Origin: Collimonas sp. OK607
GTDB lineage: Bacteria > Pseudomonadota > Gammaproteobacteria > Burkholderiales > Burkholderiaceae_D
Reading direction: 5' to 3'
NCBI RefSeq assembly: GCF_900111995.1
Contig: NZ_FOKF01000003.1
Coordinates: 124,001 to 188,000 of the forward strand
Length of the DNA: 64,000 nt
Both the position numbers and the translations under genes were made by a program. The notes beneath the pieces are model-generated. The model worked only from the letters and a program-made list of their open reading frames with translations. It had not been told where the DNA came from and did not search any database. Shown piece by piece: positions 46,057 to 54,978 of the stretch (the first letter of the stretch is position 1; the number at the start of each line of letters is the position of its first letter).

Positions 46057-47775
46057 ATGCAACTATTCAAATCGAGGTGCTACCACCGTGCTGCGGTGAT
46101 CGCGGTCAGCAGTGCTTACTGCCTGATGGCGTCGTATTCTTTGCCTGCACATGCGGATGGGCGCAGTCCGCTGCAAGGTAATCCGGCCGATACGTTACCC
46201 AAAGCCGAGGCGCCGCCAAGCGCACCGGTGACTATCAATATCCAGACCCAGGCGGTAGATCCCGCGCTGCAAAATTTGTTGGCAAGCCATCTGACGCCGT
46301 CGCGTTTCCAGATCGCCGGCGTGAAAACCCTGCCGTTCGATCAGGTAGCTGCGTTATTTGCGCCGTTGGCTAACCGCGATACCACAGTCGCCGAATTGCT
46401 GGCCGCTGCCAACAAGGTCACGCAGATGTATCAGGACCGGGGTTACCCGCTTTCATTTGCCTTTATCCCGGCGCAGAGTTTCGAGAATAACGTGGTAGTG
46501 GTCACGGTAGTCGAGGGCTACGTCAAGAACGTCAAGATCGAAGGCAATCCCGGCGGTAACGAAGAGCGCCTGAAGCAGATTGCTGAACAATTGCAACAAG
46601 AACGGCCGTTACGCCGCGCCACTTTTGAACGGGTCGCCGGCATCCTCAGCCTGCAGCCAGGAGTCAAGATTGTCGCCAACGTAGCGCCGCCTACCACCAC
46701 CGATGGCGCTGCCGATATGGTGCTGACGGTGAAGCGACGGCCGGTCACGGTCGGGGTTGGCGCCGATTACCGGCAACCCGGAATACGCGGTTTGCTGACC
46801 GCCAGCACCAATGGTCTGACGCCGTTGGGTGAGCAGGTGACAGTCAGCACGCTGCAACCCAGCGGACCGCAGGACGAAAAATATTATGCGATCAATTATG
46901 TCCAGCCAATCGGCAATGACGGCCTGTTGGGCAAGCTGAACTGGTCCGATTATCGGGCCCAGCCGGAAAATTCGGCTTTGGAAGGTGTGCAATACCAAGC
47001 GCGCTATCAAACCAAAACCGTACACGCCGGCGGCTCCCTCAGTTATCCGGTGATCCTCGATAACACCCATAGCCTGACCGTCACCGGCGGCGCTTACAGC
47101 GCCGAAAATAGCCAGGAGTTCACGCGTTCGGTGCCGGCCACGCCGATGACGTTAGAGCTTAGTTCCCAGGTACGGGTATTGAGCGCGGAAGCCGCCTGGG
47201 TCGATGTCAAAACCGGGCCGGAGAAACTGCAGCAGACACGTCAGTTGAGTGTCGGTGTATATAAAGCAGTGAGCGGGCTCGGCACTCGAAGCGAGAGCAG
47301 CAACGTCGACCTGGGCTTTACCAAGGTCACCTTGCAAGCGGCGCAATCGAATCAGCTGCCCGGCGGTTTCGGCGTTGCGGTGGCCACCAGCGTGCAGTAC
47401 AGCAGCAATATTTTGCCGACCTCGGAACAGATCGGTTTCGGCGGCAAACTGTTCGGTCTCGCCTATCCGGTGGGTGAATTGGCCGGCGACAAAGGCTGGG
47501 GCATCTCGGCCGAAGTCAATCGCATGTTCCCGATGAGTTACACCTATCTGAAGAAGGTGCAGCCTTATTTCCTGCTGGATCATTCTCGCGTGTATTCGAA
47601 TTCCGGCCCCTTGGCCCACGATACCCTGGGTTCAATTGCGCTAGGAGTGCGCTTTTCGGATGACCGTTACTACACCCTTGACCTGTCGCTGGCAAAACCG
47701 GTGGGAGACGTTCCGATCAATTCCAGTTCGAGATCGCCGCGTGTGAATGCATCTTACTCGTATCAGTTGGATTAA
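46057..47775 (+). CDS. ShlB/FhaC/HecB-family two-partner secretion transporter (TpsB)
   Basis: Outer-membrane beta-barrel transporter of 572 residues. Signal peptide to about residue 34 (ASYSLPAHA/DG), a POTRA_2-type domain (about 85-165, FQIAGVKTLPFDQVAALF...VTQMYQDRGYPLSFAFIP), a second POTRA (VEGYVKNVKIEGNPGG onward), and a 16-strand barrel ending in an aromatic/aliphatic C-terminus (NASYSYQLD). The barrel has the usual LGVRFSDDRYYTLDLSLAKPVG segment. No TpsA with an N-terminal TPS domain is nearby; the adjacent repeat lipoprotein is the only obvious partner. Function as a protein exporter is likely; the substrate is inferred. Confidence 0.9.
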   Translation: MQLFKSRCYHRAAVIAVSSAYCLMASYSLPAHADGRSPLQGNPADTLPKAEAPPSAPVTINIQTQAVDPALQNLLASHLTPSRFQIAGVKTLPFDQVAALFAPLANRDTTVAELLAAANKVTQMYQDRGYPLSFAFIPAQSFENNVVVVTVVEGYVKNVKIEGNPGGNEERLKQIAEQLQQERPLRRATFERVAGILSLQPGVKIVANVAPPTTTDGAADMVLTVKRRPVTVGVGADYRQPGIRGLLTASTNGLTPLGEQVTVSTLQPSGPQDEKYYAINYVQPIGNDGLLGKLNWSDYRAQPENSALEGVQYQARYQTKTVHAGGSLSYPVILDNTHSLTVTGGAYSAENSQEFTRSVPATPMTLELSSQVRVLSAEAAWVDVKTGPEKLQQTRQLSVGVYKAVSGLGTRSESSNVDLGFTKVTLQAAQSNQLPGGFGVAVATSVQYSSNILPTSEQIGFGGKLFGLAYPVGELAGDKGWGISAEVNRMFPMSYTYLKKVQPYFLLDHSRVYSNSGPLAHDTLGSIALGVRFSDDRYYTLDLSLAKPVGDVPINSSSRSPRVNASYSYQLD

Positions 47776-48265
47776 ATTTCGCGTCATGCCGGGCGATTAG
47801 CTATCGACGCACTCTAACGTTAAATATATGCCGGAAGATAGTCGCCAAAAACAGCAATTGATGCGCACTTACATATGCGCTCATTCATGTGTCAATCCGT
47901 CAAGATAAAGCTATTTATTAGGATGAAAAAAGTTATTAAAATTACATGTTTATAGTTGAATTTTAGCGTTGTCTAAAATCAATTGTTATTTCTTTTTTTG
48001 AAATTATTTGTTTCATAATGTAAAACGATATTTCAGCATAATCCGCATTTCTCCTATGAAATACAATTAGAGAAATAACTCTATTTGTGTGTTTCTAAAA
48101 AGGAAAATTTATCTTGAGGTAATGTTTATTCAAGGCTATGCTGGTACCGCGTAGTCCGAGATCAGGAGTCGTTATTCACGGTTGAATGTGGGGATCGTTT
48201 GGCCGCGGATTTCAGCACCTGGGGTAGCTACTTTAGTGAGGTATGTGCTTTTTCAGGAGATCACA
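47776..48265. other. AT-rich intergenic region upstream of the Flp pilin gene
   Basis: 490 bp, markedly AT-rich from about 47880 to 48120, between the TpsB gene and flp. No gene was recognised. It must hold the promoter of the Tad locus; no sigma-54 motif was found here. An H-NS type silenced region is possible from composition only. Confidence 0.5.
48114..48142 (+). promoter_or_regulatory. Possible sigma-70 promoter of flp
   Basis: TTGAGG (48114-48119), 17-nt spacer, TATGCT (48137-48142), about 120 bp upstream of flp. Weak matches; one of several possible pairs in AT-rich DNA. Confidence 0.3.
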
Positions 48266-48454
48266 ATGAATGCCAAATTAATGAAATTTCTTCGGGATGA
48301 GGATGGCGTTACTGCTATCGAGTATGGCCTGATTGCTGGCCTGATTGCTGTAGCGATCATTGTTGGAGCGACCAATATAGGTAGCGATCTAACTAGCATA
48401 TTTGGCAACATTGACACTCAGTTGAAGACAGCTGTTCCAACAAAGGCTCCATAA
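48266..48454 (+). CDS. flp: Flp/Fap-type pilin
   Basis: Major subunit of the Tad pilus. Starting at ATG 48266 (AGGAG 6 nt upstream) the precursor has 62 residues. The type IVb prepilin site is G14/V15 with the conserved Glu19-Tyr20 pair (GVTAIEYGLIAG), followed by one hydrophobic helix; the mature pilin would have 48 residues. Longer in-frame starts lack ribosome sites. Only one flp copy is present. Confidence 0.95.
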   Translation: MNAKLMKFLRDEDGVTAIEYGLIAGLIAVAIIVGATNIGSDLTSIFGNIDTQLKTAVPTKAP

Positions 48455-48525
48455 AGAAAGCGGAATATCAATCAGATATTTGAACTGTCCAACTATTTTT
48501 GCCGATTAGTTAGACGGGGCAAAAA

Positions 48526-49068
48526 ATGTTCGATACAAGTTTTTTCTTGATGCTGCCGCTTCTGGTGTTTTGCGCCACAGTATTTCTATACGACTACTTG
48601 TTTCGCCGTGTTCCCAATAATTTGTTGTTGATTGCAACTGCTGTGCAACTTGGATGCTTTGTTATTTTGGGCAACGGGTTAAACGGAATAAGTTGGTTGA
48701 GCGCGTTCGCTGGTTTTGCCGCGGGATTGGTGTTTTTCTTGCCTTTGTATGCACTGAGAGCGATGGCAGCAGGCGATGTAAAGTTTTTTGCGGTGCTTGG
48801 TTTATTGATTGGACCGACTGCGTTATTGCCGGTGTTCCTGATAGCGTCGCTGATGGCTCTCGTTCACGCCGTAGTCGTCTACGCATCGCGGCTGGAAATC
48901 GCACGAGATCTGAAACTGGCCATGATGTGGGTGATGCAACGGCCTTTATACCAGCGGATGCTGGAGAAGCGCGGTAACCGCGTTGGTATTCCTTATGCAG
49001 CGTACCTGGCTCTGGCTGGGGCCTGGATGGGGGTACATGGCGCCGGAGCAGTGCCAGGATTGATTTGA
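48526..49068 (+). CDS. tadV: Prepilin peptidase TadV (CpaA)
   Basis: Membrane aspartic peptidase (A24 family) of 180 residues that processes Flp and the TadE/F-type pseudopilins. Catalytic Asp candidates are D23 (YDYLFRRVPN) and D84 in AAGDVKFF, as in TadV/CpaA. About five to six hydrophobic helices. As usual for TadV it lacks the methylase domain of PilD. Confidence 0.94.
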   Translation: MFDTSFFLMLPLLVFCATVFLYDYLFRRVPNNLLLIATAVQLGCFVILGNGLNGISWLSAFAGFAAGLVFFLPLYALRAMAAGDVKFFAVLGLLIGPTALLPVFLIASLMALVHAVVVYASRLEIARDLKLAMMWVMQRPLYQRMLEKRGNRVGIPYAAYLALAGAWMGVHGAGAVPGLI

Positions 49069-49150
49069 GTTCTCGTTTGCGTCATGCATGTCAGCGCAGC
49101 ACGCGTCGGTAATGCACTGATCGTATCGGCGGTAAAGATCGGGAGCAGGG

Positions 49151-49612
49151 ATGTATAACAAATATAAATATGCGGTTCATCCCGGCATCGGAGCGAGAGC
49201 CAGGACACTAGGCCAGCACGGTGTTGCAGCGATAGAGTTTGCATTTATCTTTCCGATATTTTTCCTGATGCTATACGGGATAATTACCTATGGCATGATT
49301 TTCCTGGCGCAGCAGTCAATGACACTGGCCGCCGAGGAGGGTGCGCGTGCCGCGCTACGATACACCGTCGTCGATGCCGACCGTGGCACTGCAGCCTGTG
49401 CTACCGTCACTCCGCTTGTCAGCTGGCTAGTGCATGTCGACACATGTACGCCGCCAGCACCGATGCCATGCGCTGCCTCCAGCAGCGCACGTTGCATCAC
49501 GGTCAAAGTCACTTATCCATATACCACTCATCCACTGGTGCCGTCATTACCTGGAATGGGTATTGCGCTACCCACCACACTGGGAAGTTCGGCCACCGTG
49601 CAAATTGATTGA
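49151..49612 (+). CDS. tadE: TadE-like pseudopilin
   Basis: A 153-residue TadE-family protein: GQHGVAAIEFAFIFPIFFLMLYGIITYGMIFLAQQSM is the TadE signature, with a prepilin-like Gly/Val-Ala-Ala-Ile-Glu-Phe site. The rest is periplasmic and rich in Cys (four or five), unusual disulfide potential. A start site with GGAG-type RBS (GGGAGCAGGG) is directly upstream. Confidence 0.92.
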   Translation: MYNKYKYAVHPGIGARARTLGQHGVAAIEFAFIFPIFFLMLYGIITYGMIFLAQQSMTLAAEEGARAALRYTVVDADRGTAACATVTPLVSWLVHVDTCTPPAPMPCAASSSARCITVKVTYPYTTHPLVPSLPGMGIALPTTLGSSATVQID

Positions 49613-49779
49613 ATATTGTCATGTCATGCGGCCGGAAATTATTTATCTTTTGGGGGACATGTCGATTTTTGTCGGTCTCGAATCGATGCGCCGATGACCT
49701 AACGTTCTTGTTGATTTGAGTTTTGCATGGGAATTACTTTGAACATTATCTCCGTTCGGACAAGCATCGAGTACAAGCT

Positions 49780-50805
49780 ATGAATAACCTGACAAAAATT
49801 GTTGCAGCAATATTGGTAGCAGCGGCGCTCGGTCTGGCATTTGTGGCCTGGTGGCTGGGCAGTCGCCCACCGCCGCCGATTTCGGCGGCGCCGACCGCGG
49901 TAGTCGCCAGCACTTCCAAACAATACGAGGTTGTAGTGGCGGCACGCGCGCTAGCGGCGGGCAAGGCGATTGCCACCGATGACATCAGCCTGGTGACCTT
50001 GCCGATCAATCCCGCCGGCGCGTATAGCCAGGCCAGCTCGGTAGTTGGAAAAATTCCCTTGATTGACATCGGTGCCGGTACCCCGATTACAGAAAGCGGC
50101 CTGGCAAGTGGCCTGGCAGTGAAATTGGCGGACGGTGAACGCGCGGTGGCGATTCCTGTCGACGAAATTGTAGGCGCGGGCAATCGTGTCCAGGCGGGCG
50201 ATTACGTGGATGTGTTTTTCACCCTCAAGCAAGGCCAGGAGATTGAGAAATCACAATCGCGATTGCTCATGTCGCGCTTGCAAGTTCTGTCTTATGGCGC
50301 GGCAGTGATCGGTACTGCTACCAGTGGCGGCAGCGCAGGAGCGATACCGAATCAGCAAACATCGCAATCGGGCCAGCAAGTGCAATCGTCGCAGCAAGCC
50401 CAGCAAGTCGCTCGTACTGCAGTGCTGGCGACGCCGGTCGCTGATATCAATCGATTGCTGCTGGCAACCCAGAACGGCAAGTTGATGCTGGCATTGCGCA
50501 ATCCGGCTGATACAACAGCGCCTGATCCGGCATTGTTCCCGGTGCCGACAGCCGTGCTCGCGGGGAAAAAGGACCTGACCCGGGATCAGCAGCAAGCCAT
50601 GAAGCAGCCCGACAATCAGGCTTTTGCCGGCATGGAGATGAGTGGATTGGCTGGTGACTCCAAATCCGCATCAAGCCGCAAGCCGTATGCGAATAGCGCC
50701 AATAGCGTCGCTGTGCAATCGGGCGCGGTGCAGAACCGAGGTGCCAATAATTCCGGAACAGTCGAAGTGATCCGCGGTACGCAACGGGAGTCGGTGGCCT
50801 TTTGA
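49780..50805 (+). CDS. cpaB: Flp pilus assembly protein CpaB (RcpC)
   Basis: Periplasmic/inner-membrane anchored protein of 341 residues from ATG 49780 (an upstream in-frame ATG at 49723 adds 19 residues lacking the hydrophobic start). One N-terminal helix (IVAAILVAAALGLAFVAWWLG), a SAF domain (VVVAARALAAGKAIATDDISLVTLP) and the RcpC family fold. A Gln/Ser-rich stretch (about 190-215) is a low-complexity insert. Interacts with the secretin encoded next. Confidence 0.93.
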   Translation: MNNLTKIVAAILVAAALGLAFVAWWLGSRPPPPISAAPTAVVASTSKQYEVVVAARALAAGKAIATDDISLVTLPINPAGAYSQASSVVGKIPLIDIGAGTPITESGLASGLAVKLADGERAVAIPVDEIVGAGNRVQAGDYVDVFFTLKQGQEIEKSQSRLLMSRLQVLSYGAAVIGTATSGGSAGAIPNQQTSQSGQQVQSSQQAQQVARTAVLATPVADINRLLLATQNGKLMLALRNPADTTAPDPALFPVPTAVLAGKKDLTRDQQQAMKQPDNQAFAGMEMSGLAGDSKSASSRKPYANSANSVAVQSGAVQNRGANNSGTVEVIRGTQRESVAF

Positions 50806-50861
50806 GGCGAAGATGTTTTTCAATGACAGGCCTATATCAATAACAGGATCGACCGCAACTC

Positions 50862-52178
50862 ATGAAAATTCACGACCTAGTTCTGCCATTGCTATTGAGC
50901 GCAAGTGTAATTCCGGTATTTTCCATGGCCGCTACCGCGGATATCACCCTCGGCATGCGCGAGCAGCAGAGCCTGCCGGTTGCAGGTACGCTAGAGCGCA
51001 TTGCCGTAGCCGATCCGGAAGTGGCGGATGTGTTGATGGTACGCGGTTCCGGCGGCAAGAGCGGCAGTGTGATTCTGGTCGGGAAAAAAGCCGGTACCAC
51101 CACAGTGACGGCTTGGGCCAAAGGCATACCGGCAAATACCTGGAGAGTAACGGTAATGGGTGACTTGCAGGCTGCCCTGGCAGGACAGGGAGGCGCCGAA
51201 GTGAAAGTTCGCGGCGCAGCGAGCGTGATCAGTGGCCAGGCAGCCTCGTTATTGGATCACACAAAAAGCAGCGCTGCAGCAACTGACGTGGCAGGTAAAG
51301 GCAAGGTACTCGATATCTCGACCATAGACAGCGGCAACGTGGTGCAGATTGACGTCAAGATTGTCGAGTTCAGCAAAACAGTATTGAAAGAAATCGGTTT
51401 TGATTTTTCAGCCGGCCTGAATCGCGGCAACTTCAGTTTTAATCTAGGCAGCAATCTTGCTTCTAACGGCGGATTGTCAACGGTGTCGTCGGCATTCGGT
51501 CTGTTGACCAAGTTTAGCCGAGGCAGTTACAGCCTGAGCAGTAACTTGCGCCTGATTGAAGGTAATGGCATGGCGCGCGTATTGGCAGAACCATCTTTGA
51601 CCGCGCTTTCGGGGCAAAGCGCAAGCTTTCTGGCGGGCGGCGAACTACCTATTCCTCAGTCGGGAGGTCTCGGCACCACCACGATTGTCTACAAGCCTTT
51701 CGGCATAGGCTTGACTGTGTCGCCGACCATTCTGGCCAAGGGCCGGATCGCTTTGAAAGTTGCCCCTGAAGCCAGCGATATCGATTATGCCAATGCCATC
51801 AATATCGGCGGTGCCGGTAGTCCATCGATCCCGGCGATTACCACGCGGCGTGCAGATACCACGGTTGAGCTAGGCGATGGAGAAAGTTTCATTATTGGCG
51901 GCCTGGTTTCACGCTCCACAAAATCTAATGTTAATAAAATTCCGTTACTTGGAGACCTGCCCATTATCGGCAGCTTTTTCCGTAACCTGAGCTATACCCA
52001 GAACGACAAGGAATTAGTGATTATCGTCACACCACATGTGGTCCAGCCCATGGCAAAGAATGTACCGCTGCCACTTCCGGGCGAAGAACAGGAACGCCGC
52101 AATACAGCAGGTACCGCGTGGGGAAGTTATCTGCTTGGAGGAGCCAGCCGGGATGAGTTGCCAGGATTTTCTAAGTAA
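50862..52178 (+). CDS. cpaC: Tad secretin CpaC (RcpA)
   Basis: Outer-membrane secretin of the Tad system, 438 residues with a signal peptide (LLLSASVIPVFSMAATA). N-terminal secretin domain (RIAVADPEVADVLMV...ITVTAWAKG type), the secretin core with ALSGQSASFLAGGELPIPQ and VELGDGESFIIGGLVSRSTKSNVNKIPLLGDLPIIGSFFR, ending in an RcpA-like tail. Multimers should form the exit pore for Flp pili. Confidence 0.95.
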   Translation: MKIHDLVLPLLLSASVIPVFSMAATADITLGMREQQSLPVAGTLERIAVADPEVADVLMVRGSGGKSGSVILVGKKAGTTTVTAWAKGIPANTWRVTVMGDLQAALAGQGGAEVKVRGAASVISGQAASLLDHTKSSAAATDVAGKGKVLDISTIDSGNVVQIDVKIVEFSKTVLKEIGFDFSAGLNRGNFSFNLGSNLASNGGLSTVSSAFGLLTKFSRGSYSLSSNLRLIEGNGMARVLAEPSLTALSGQSASFLAGGELPIPQSGGLGTTTIVYKPFGIGLTVSPTILAKGRIALKVAPEASDIDYANAINIGGAGSPSIPAITTRRADTTVELGDGESFIIGGLVSRSTKSNVNKIPLLGDLPIIGSFFRNLSYTQNDKELVIIVTPHVVQPMAKNVPLPLPGEEQERRNTAGTAWGSYLLGGASRDELPGFSK

Positions 52179-52198
52179 GCGATAACTATTTGGGCCAC

Positions 52199-53503
52199 AT
52201 GATGAACGCTCGCAACAAGGCTTTGAATGAACTGACGGCGCTGAGCCGTTTCGTATTTTGCTCGCGTAACAGCACGCAAGCCGAATGGCTCGGCGCAGCC
52301 TTGAGTAAATGGGGTACCTTGCTACAAGAAAAAGCCGACGTGGCGGAATTAGTGTCACGCATAGCTGAACTCAATCCCTTGCTGGTATTGCTTGATTTTT
52401 CCGGGATCGAGTCAGTCAGCGATCATGGCGGAGTCCTGACCATTGACTCTCTCGGCACCACCGCGCACGCGATTGAATTGGCGCGTGCATTAAGTAAAAC
52501 ACTACCGACGCTACCCTTGGTGGCAGTCGGTTCCATGGCTTTTCCCGAAGGGACGATTGCCGCATTGCGAGCCGGCGTGAGTGACTTCATCGACGTCAGT
52601 GCTTCGGAAGATGAAGCGCGCGATGTAGTACAACGTGTGTTGGCCAAGGCTGCGGCGCGAAATCCGGCGCCGGTCAGGCGCGGGCAACTGGTGACCTTGC
52701 TCGGTGTACGTCCCGGAATCGGCACCAGCACGCTGGCGGCGCATCTCGCTGACATGATTCAGCAACGCAATACGAGTCACGATGGCAAGCGAAATGCGGC
52801 CGACAGTCGTGTGGCCCTGCTCGATCTCGGCCTGCCTGCCGGAGACGGCAAGTTATATTTGAGCGCCAACGGCAATTTCGATTTTGCCGAAGCTGTGCGT
52901 AATCTGCGCCGCCTGGACGAAACGCTGGTACACACCGCACTGCCGCGCAGCCCAGGTGGCGTAACCGTGATTTCCCTGCCTCACAGCTTGAGTGAGATGC
53001 GCACCGTCTCGCATCACGATGCGCTGGCGTTGCTGGACCGCTTGCGTCTGTATTTCGATGTGCTGATCGCGGATCTTGGCGGCTTTACCAACCATGAATT
53101 CATAGCCAACCTGACCGGGGCGGCCGACCAGGTATGGCTGGTGACGGATCAAAGCGTTGGGGCGCTGGTGTCGCTGGCGGGTACATTGCAAGAATTGAAC
53201 GGCCGTCATCCGGATGACGGCAAGCGACGTCTGGTAGTGAATCGTTATGACGATCGTTTCGGCATGGCTGCCAGCCAGATAGCCGAACGTTTCAAATTGC
53301 CTTTGCTTGCGACTTTACCGGAACGTACGCTGAAACTGACTTCCAGCGCCAATCGCGGCAAGCTGCTGCATGAAGTCGCTCCGCACGATTCCTACGTAAA
53401 GGCGCTCGATGGTTTGATCGACGGCTTACTCAGTCATGACGAGACGGTGTCGCACAAGCACGGGGTGGGACGCTGGCTACCGAAAATTTTATTACGAAAA
53501 TAA
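52199..53503 (+). CDS. cpaE: TadZ/CpaE pilus localisation protein with degenerate Walker A
   Basis: A 434-residue ParA/MinD-like protein with an N-terminal receiver-like domain (about 17-135) and a P-loop-type domain from about 160. The normal deviant Walker A KGGxGK(S/T)T reads RPGIGTST (171-178): both lysines are replaced (Arg171, Thr176), so ATP hydrolysis is unlikely. The rest of the MinD-like fold is intact, for example LLDLGLPAGDGK and VLIADLGGF. TadZ proteins of this type often act as polar landmark scaffolds. Starts ATG 52199; the previous TTG is less likely. Confidence 0.9.
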   Translation: MMNARNKALNELTALSRFVFCSRNSTQAEWLGAALSKWGTLLQEKADVAELVSRIAELNPLLVLLDFSGIESVSDHGGVLTIDSLGTTAHAIELARALSKTLPTLPLVAVGSMAFPEGTIAALRAGVSDFIDVSASEDEARDVVQRVLAKAAARNPAPVRRGQLVTLLGVRPGIGTSTLAAHLADMIQQRNTSHDGKRNAADSRVALLDLGLPAGDGKLYLSANGNFDFAEAVRNLRRLDETLVHTALPRSPGGVTVISLPHSLSEMRTVSHHDALALLDRLRLYFDVLIADLGGFTNHEFIANLTGAADQVWLVTDQSVGALVSLAGTLQELNGRHPDDGKRRLVVNRYDDRFGMAASQIAERFKLPLLATLPERTLKLTSSANRGKLLHEVAPHDSYVKALDGLIDGLLSHDETVSHKHGVGRWLPKILLRK

Positions 53504-53620
53504 GCAAGCCGATTCAGGCACAACGTAAGCGTAATGCGCACCGCGATCTTGGTACCCGTTCAAATAATTGGAAATGAACAGGCGAGAAGCGGCTCCAGAT
53601 GAAAGACGGGAGATACAAAC

Positions 53621-54976
53621 GTGAGTAACCAGATTGAATTTGCTGATGACGACCAAACGTTTTCGAATACCCAGGAATTCCAGGATATCAAGACGGCGGC
53701 CTACGATCATTTGCTGACGCGGATTGAAGAACTAGGCGCTGAATTCGGCCGTTGGTCGCGCAGCGCGATCCAGCAATTCGTTAATCTGGACGTTGACGGC
53801 TTTGTCCGTCTGCAGCGTATCCCCTTGAATGAAGCCGAGGTGCGGCAGATTGCCGATGCCCTGACCAAAGAGCTCGCAGGTCTGGGACCGCTGGAAGACT
53901 TGCTGGCCGATGCGACCGTCGAAGATATCCTGATCAACGGCTATAACGACGTGTTCGTTTCGCGCCACGGCATATTGCAGCGCGAAACGCTACGCTTTAC
54001 CGATAACGCTCATTTGCTGCGTATCGTCCGGCGCATCCTGGCGCCGCTCGGGCGTCGGCTGGACGAATCGAATCCGATGGTTGATGCGCGCTTGCCGGAT
54101 GGCGGCCGGCTGAACGTGGTGATTGAACCGTTATCTGTAGACGGACCCATGGTGTCGATTCGCAAGTTCCGCAAAGAGCCGCTGAAGCCTACCGACCTGC
54201 TTAATCTCGGCACCATGAACGACGAGATCTATGCGCTGCTGGATAACGCCGTGAAAGCCCGCTGTAATATCCTGGTCTCAGGCGGCACCAGTTCCGGCAA
54301 AACATCCCTGCTGAATGCCCTGGCATTTTTCATCCCGGAAGCTGAACGTGTGGTGACCGTGGAGGATACCGCCGAACTGTCGCTCAACCACCCGCATGTG
54401 GTGCGCCTGGAATCGCGATTGGGTGGATTCGAAGGCGCCGGTGCAGTCAGTATCCGCGACCTGATCCGCAATAGCCTGCGGATGCGCCCGGATCGGATTA
54501 TCGTCGGTGAAGTACGCGGCGCCGAGGTACTGGAAATGCTGCAGGCCATGAATACCGGCCACGACGGATCGATGGGCACGATTCACGCCAATACCCCGCG
54601 CGAATGCTTGTACCGGATCGAAATGCTGGCCGGCTTTGCCGGTTTCCAGGGCAGTGAAAGCAGCCTCAGGCGGCAGATTGCCGGCGCTCTTGATTTCATC
54701 GTGCAGATCGGCCGGCTTTCCAATGGCCGCCGCCGTATCGTTTCGATTACCGAAGTCACAGGCATGGGCGACAACATCATCACCCTGCAAGAGCTGTATA
54801 AGCACGAGAGCTATATCGGCCCGGATGGTGAAGAAACAGACCGCTGGGTATCGCTGGGCATCTTCCCGCATGCACCGAAATTGCAACGGCAGCGCCAGCT
54901 TGGCCAGCAAAGCACGGGCAGTCCGAATACCGGTGGTTTTGGTCAAAGTACCGGTACGCAGCCTGGAAGACGCTAG
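53621..54976 (+). CDS. cpaF: Tad pilus secretion ATPase CpaF (TadA)
   Basis: Hexameric type II/IV secretion ATPase of 451 residues powering Flp extension. Walker A GGTSSGKTS (about 221-229), Asp box VTVEDTAELSLNHPHVVRLESR, Walker B LRMRPDRIIVGEVRGAE and His box GHDGSMGTIHANTPRE are all present. The C-terminal tail (Gly/Ser/Gln-rich) is longer than usual. Ends 2 bp before tadB. Confidence 0.97.
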   Translation: MSNQIEFADDDQTFSNTQEFQDIKTAAYDHLLTRIEELGAEFGRWSRSAIQQFVNLDVDGFVRLQRIPLNEAEVRQIADALTKELAGLGPLEDLLADATVEDILINGYNDVFVSRHGILQRETLRFTDNAHLLRIVRRILAPLGRRLDESNPMVDARLPDGGRLNVVIEPLSVDGPMVSIRKFRKEPLKPTDLLNLGTMNDEIYALLDNAVKARCNILVSGGTSSGKTSLLNALAFFIPEAERVVTVEDTAELSLNHPHVVRLESRLGGFEGAGAVSIRDLIRNSLRMRPDRIIVGEVRGAEVLEMLQAMNTGHDGSMGTIHANTPRECLYRIEMLAGFAGFQGSESSLRRQIAGALDFIVQIGRLSNGRRRIVSITEVTGMGDNIITLQELYKHESYIGPDGEETDRWVSLGIFPHAPKLQRQRQLGQQSTGSPNTGGFGQSTGTQPGRR

Positions 54977-54978
54977 TC

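Noticed and set aside
47776-48265. Sigma-54 promoter in front of flp
   Set aside because: No GG-N10-GC arrangement matching the RpoN consensus was found in this interval.
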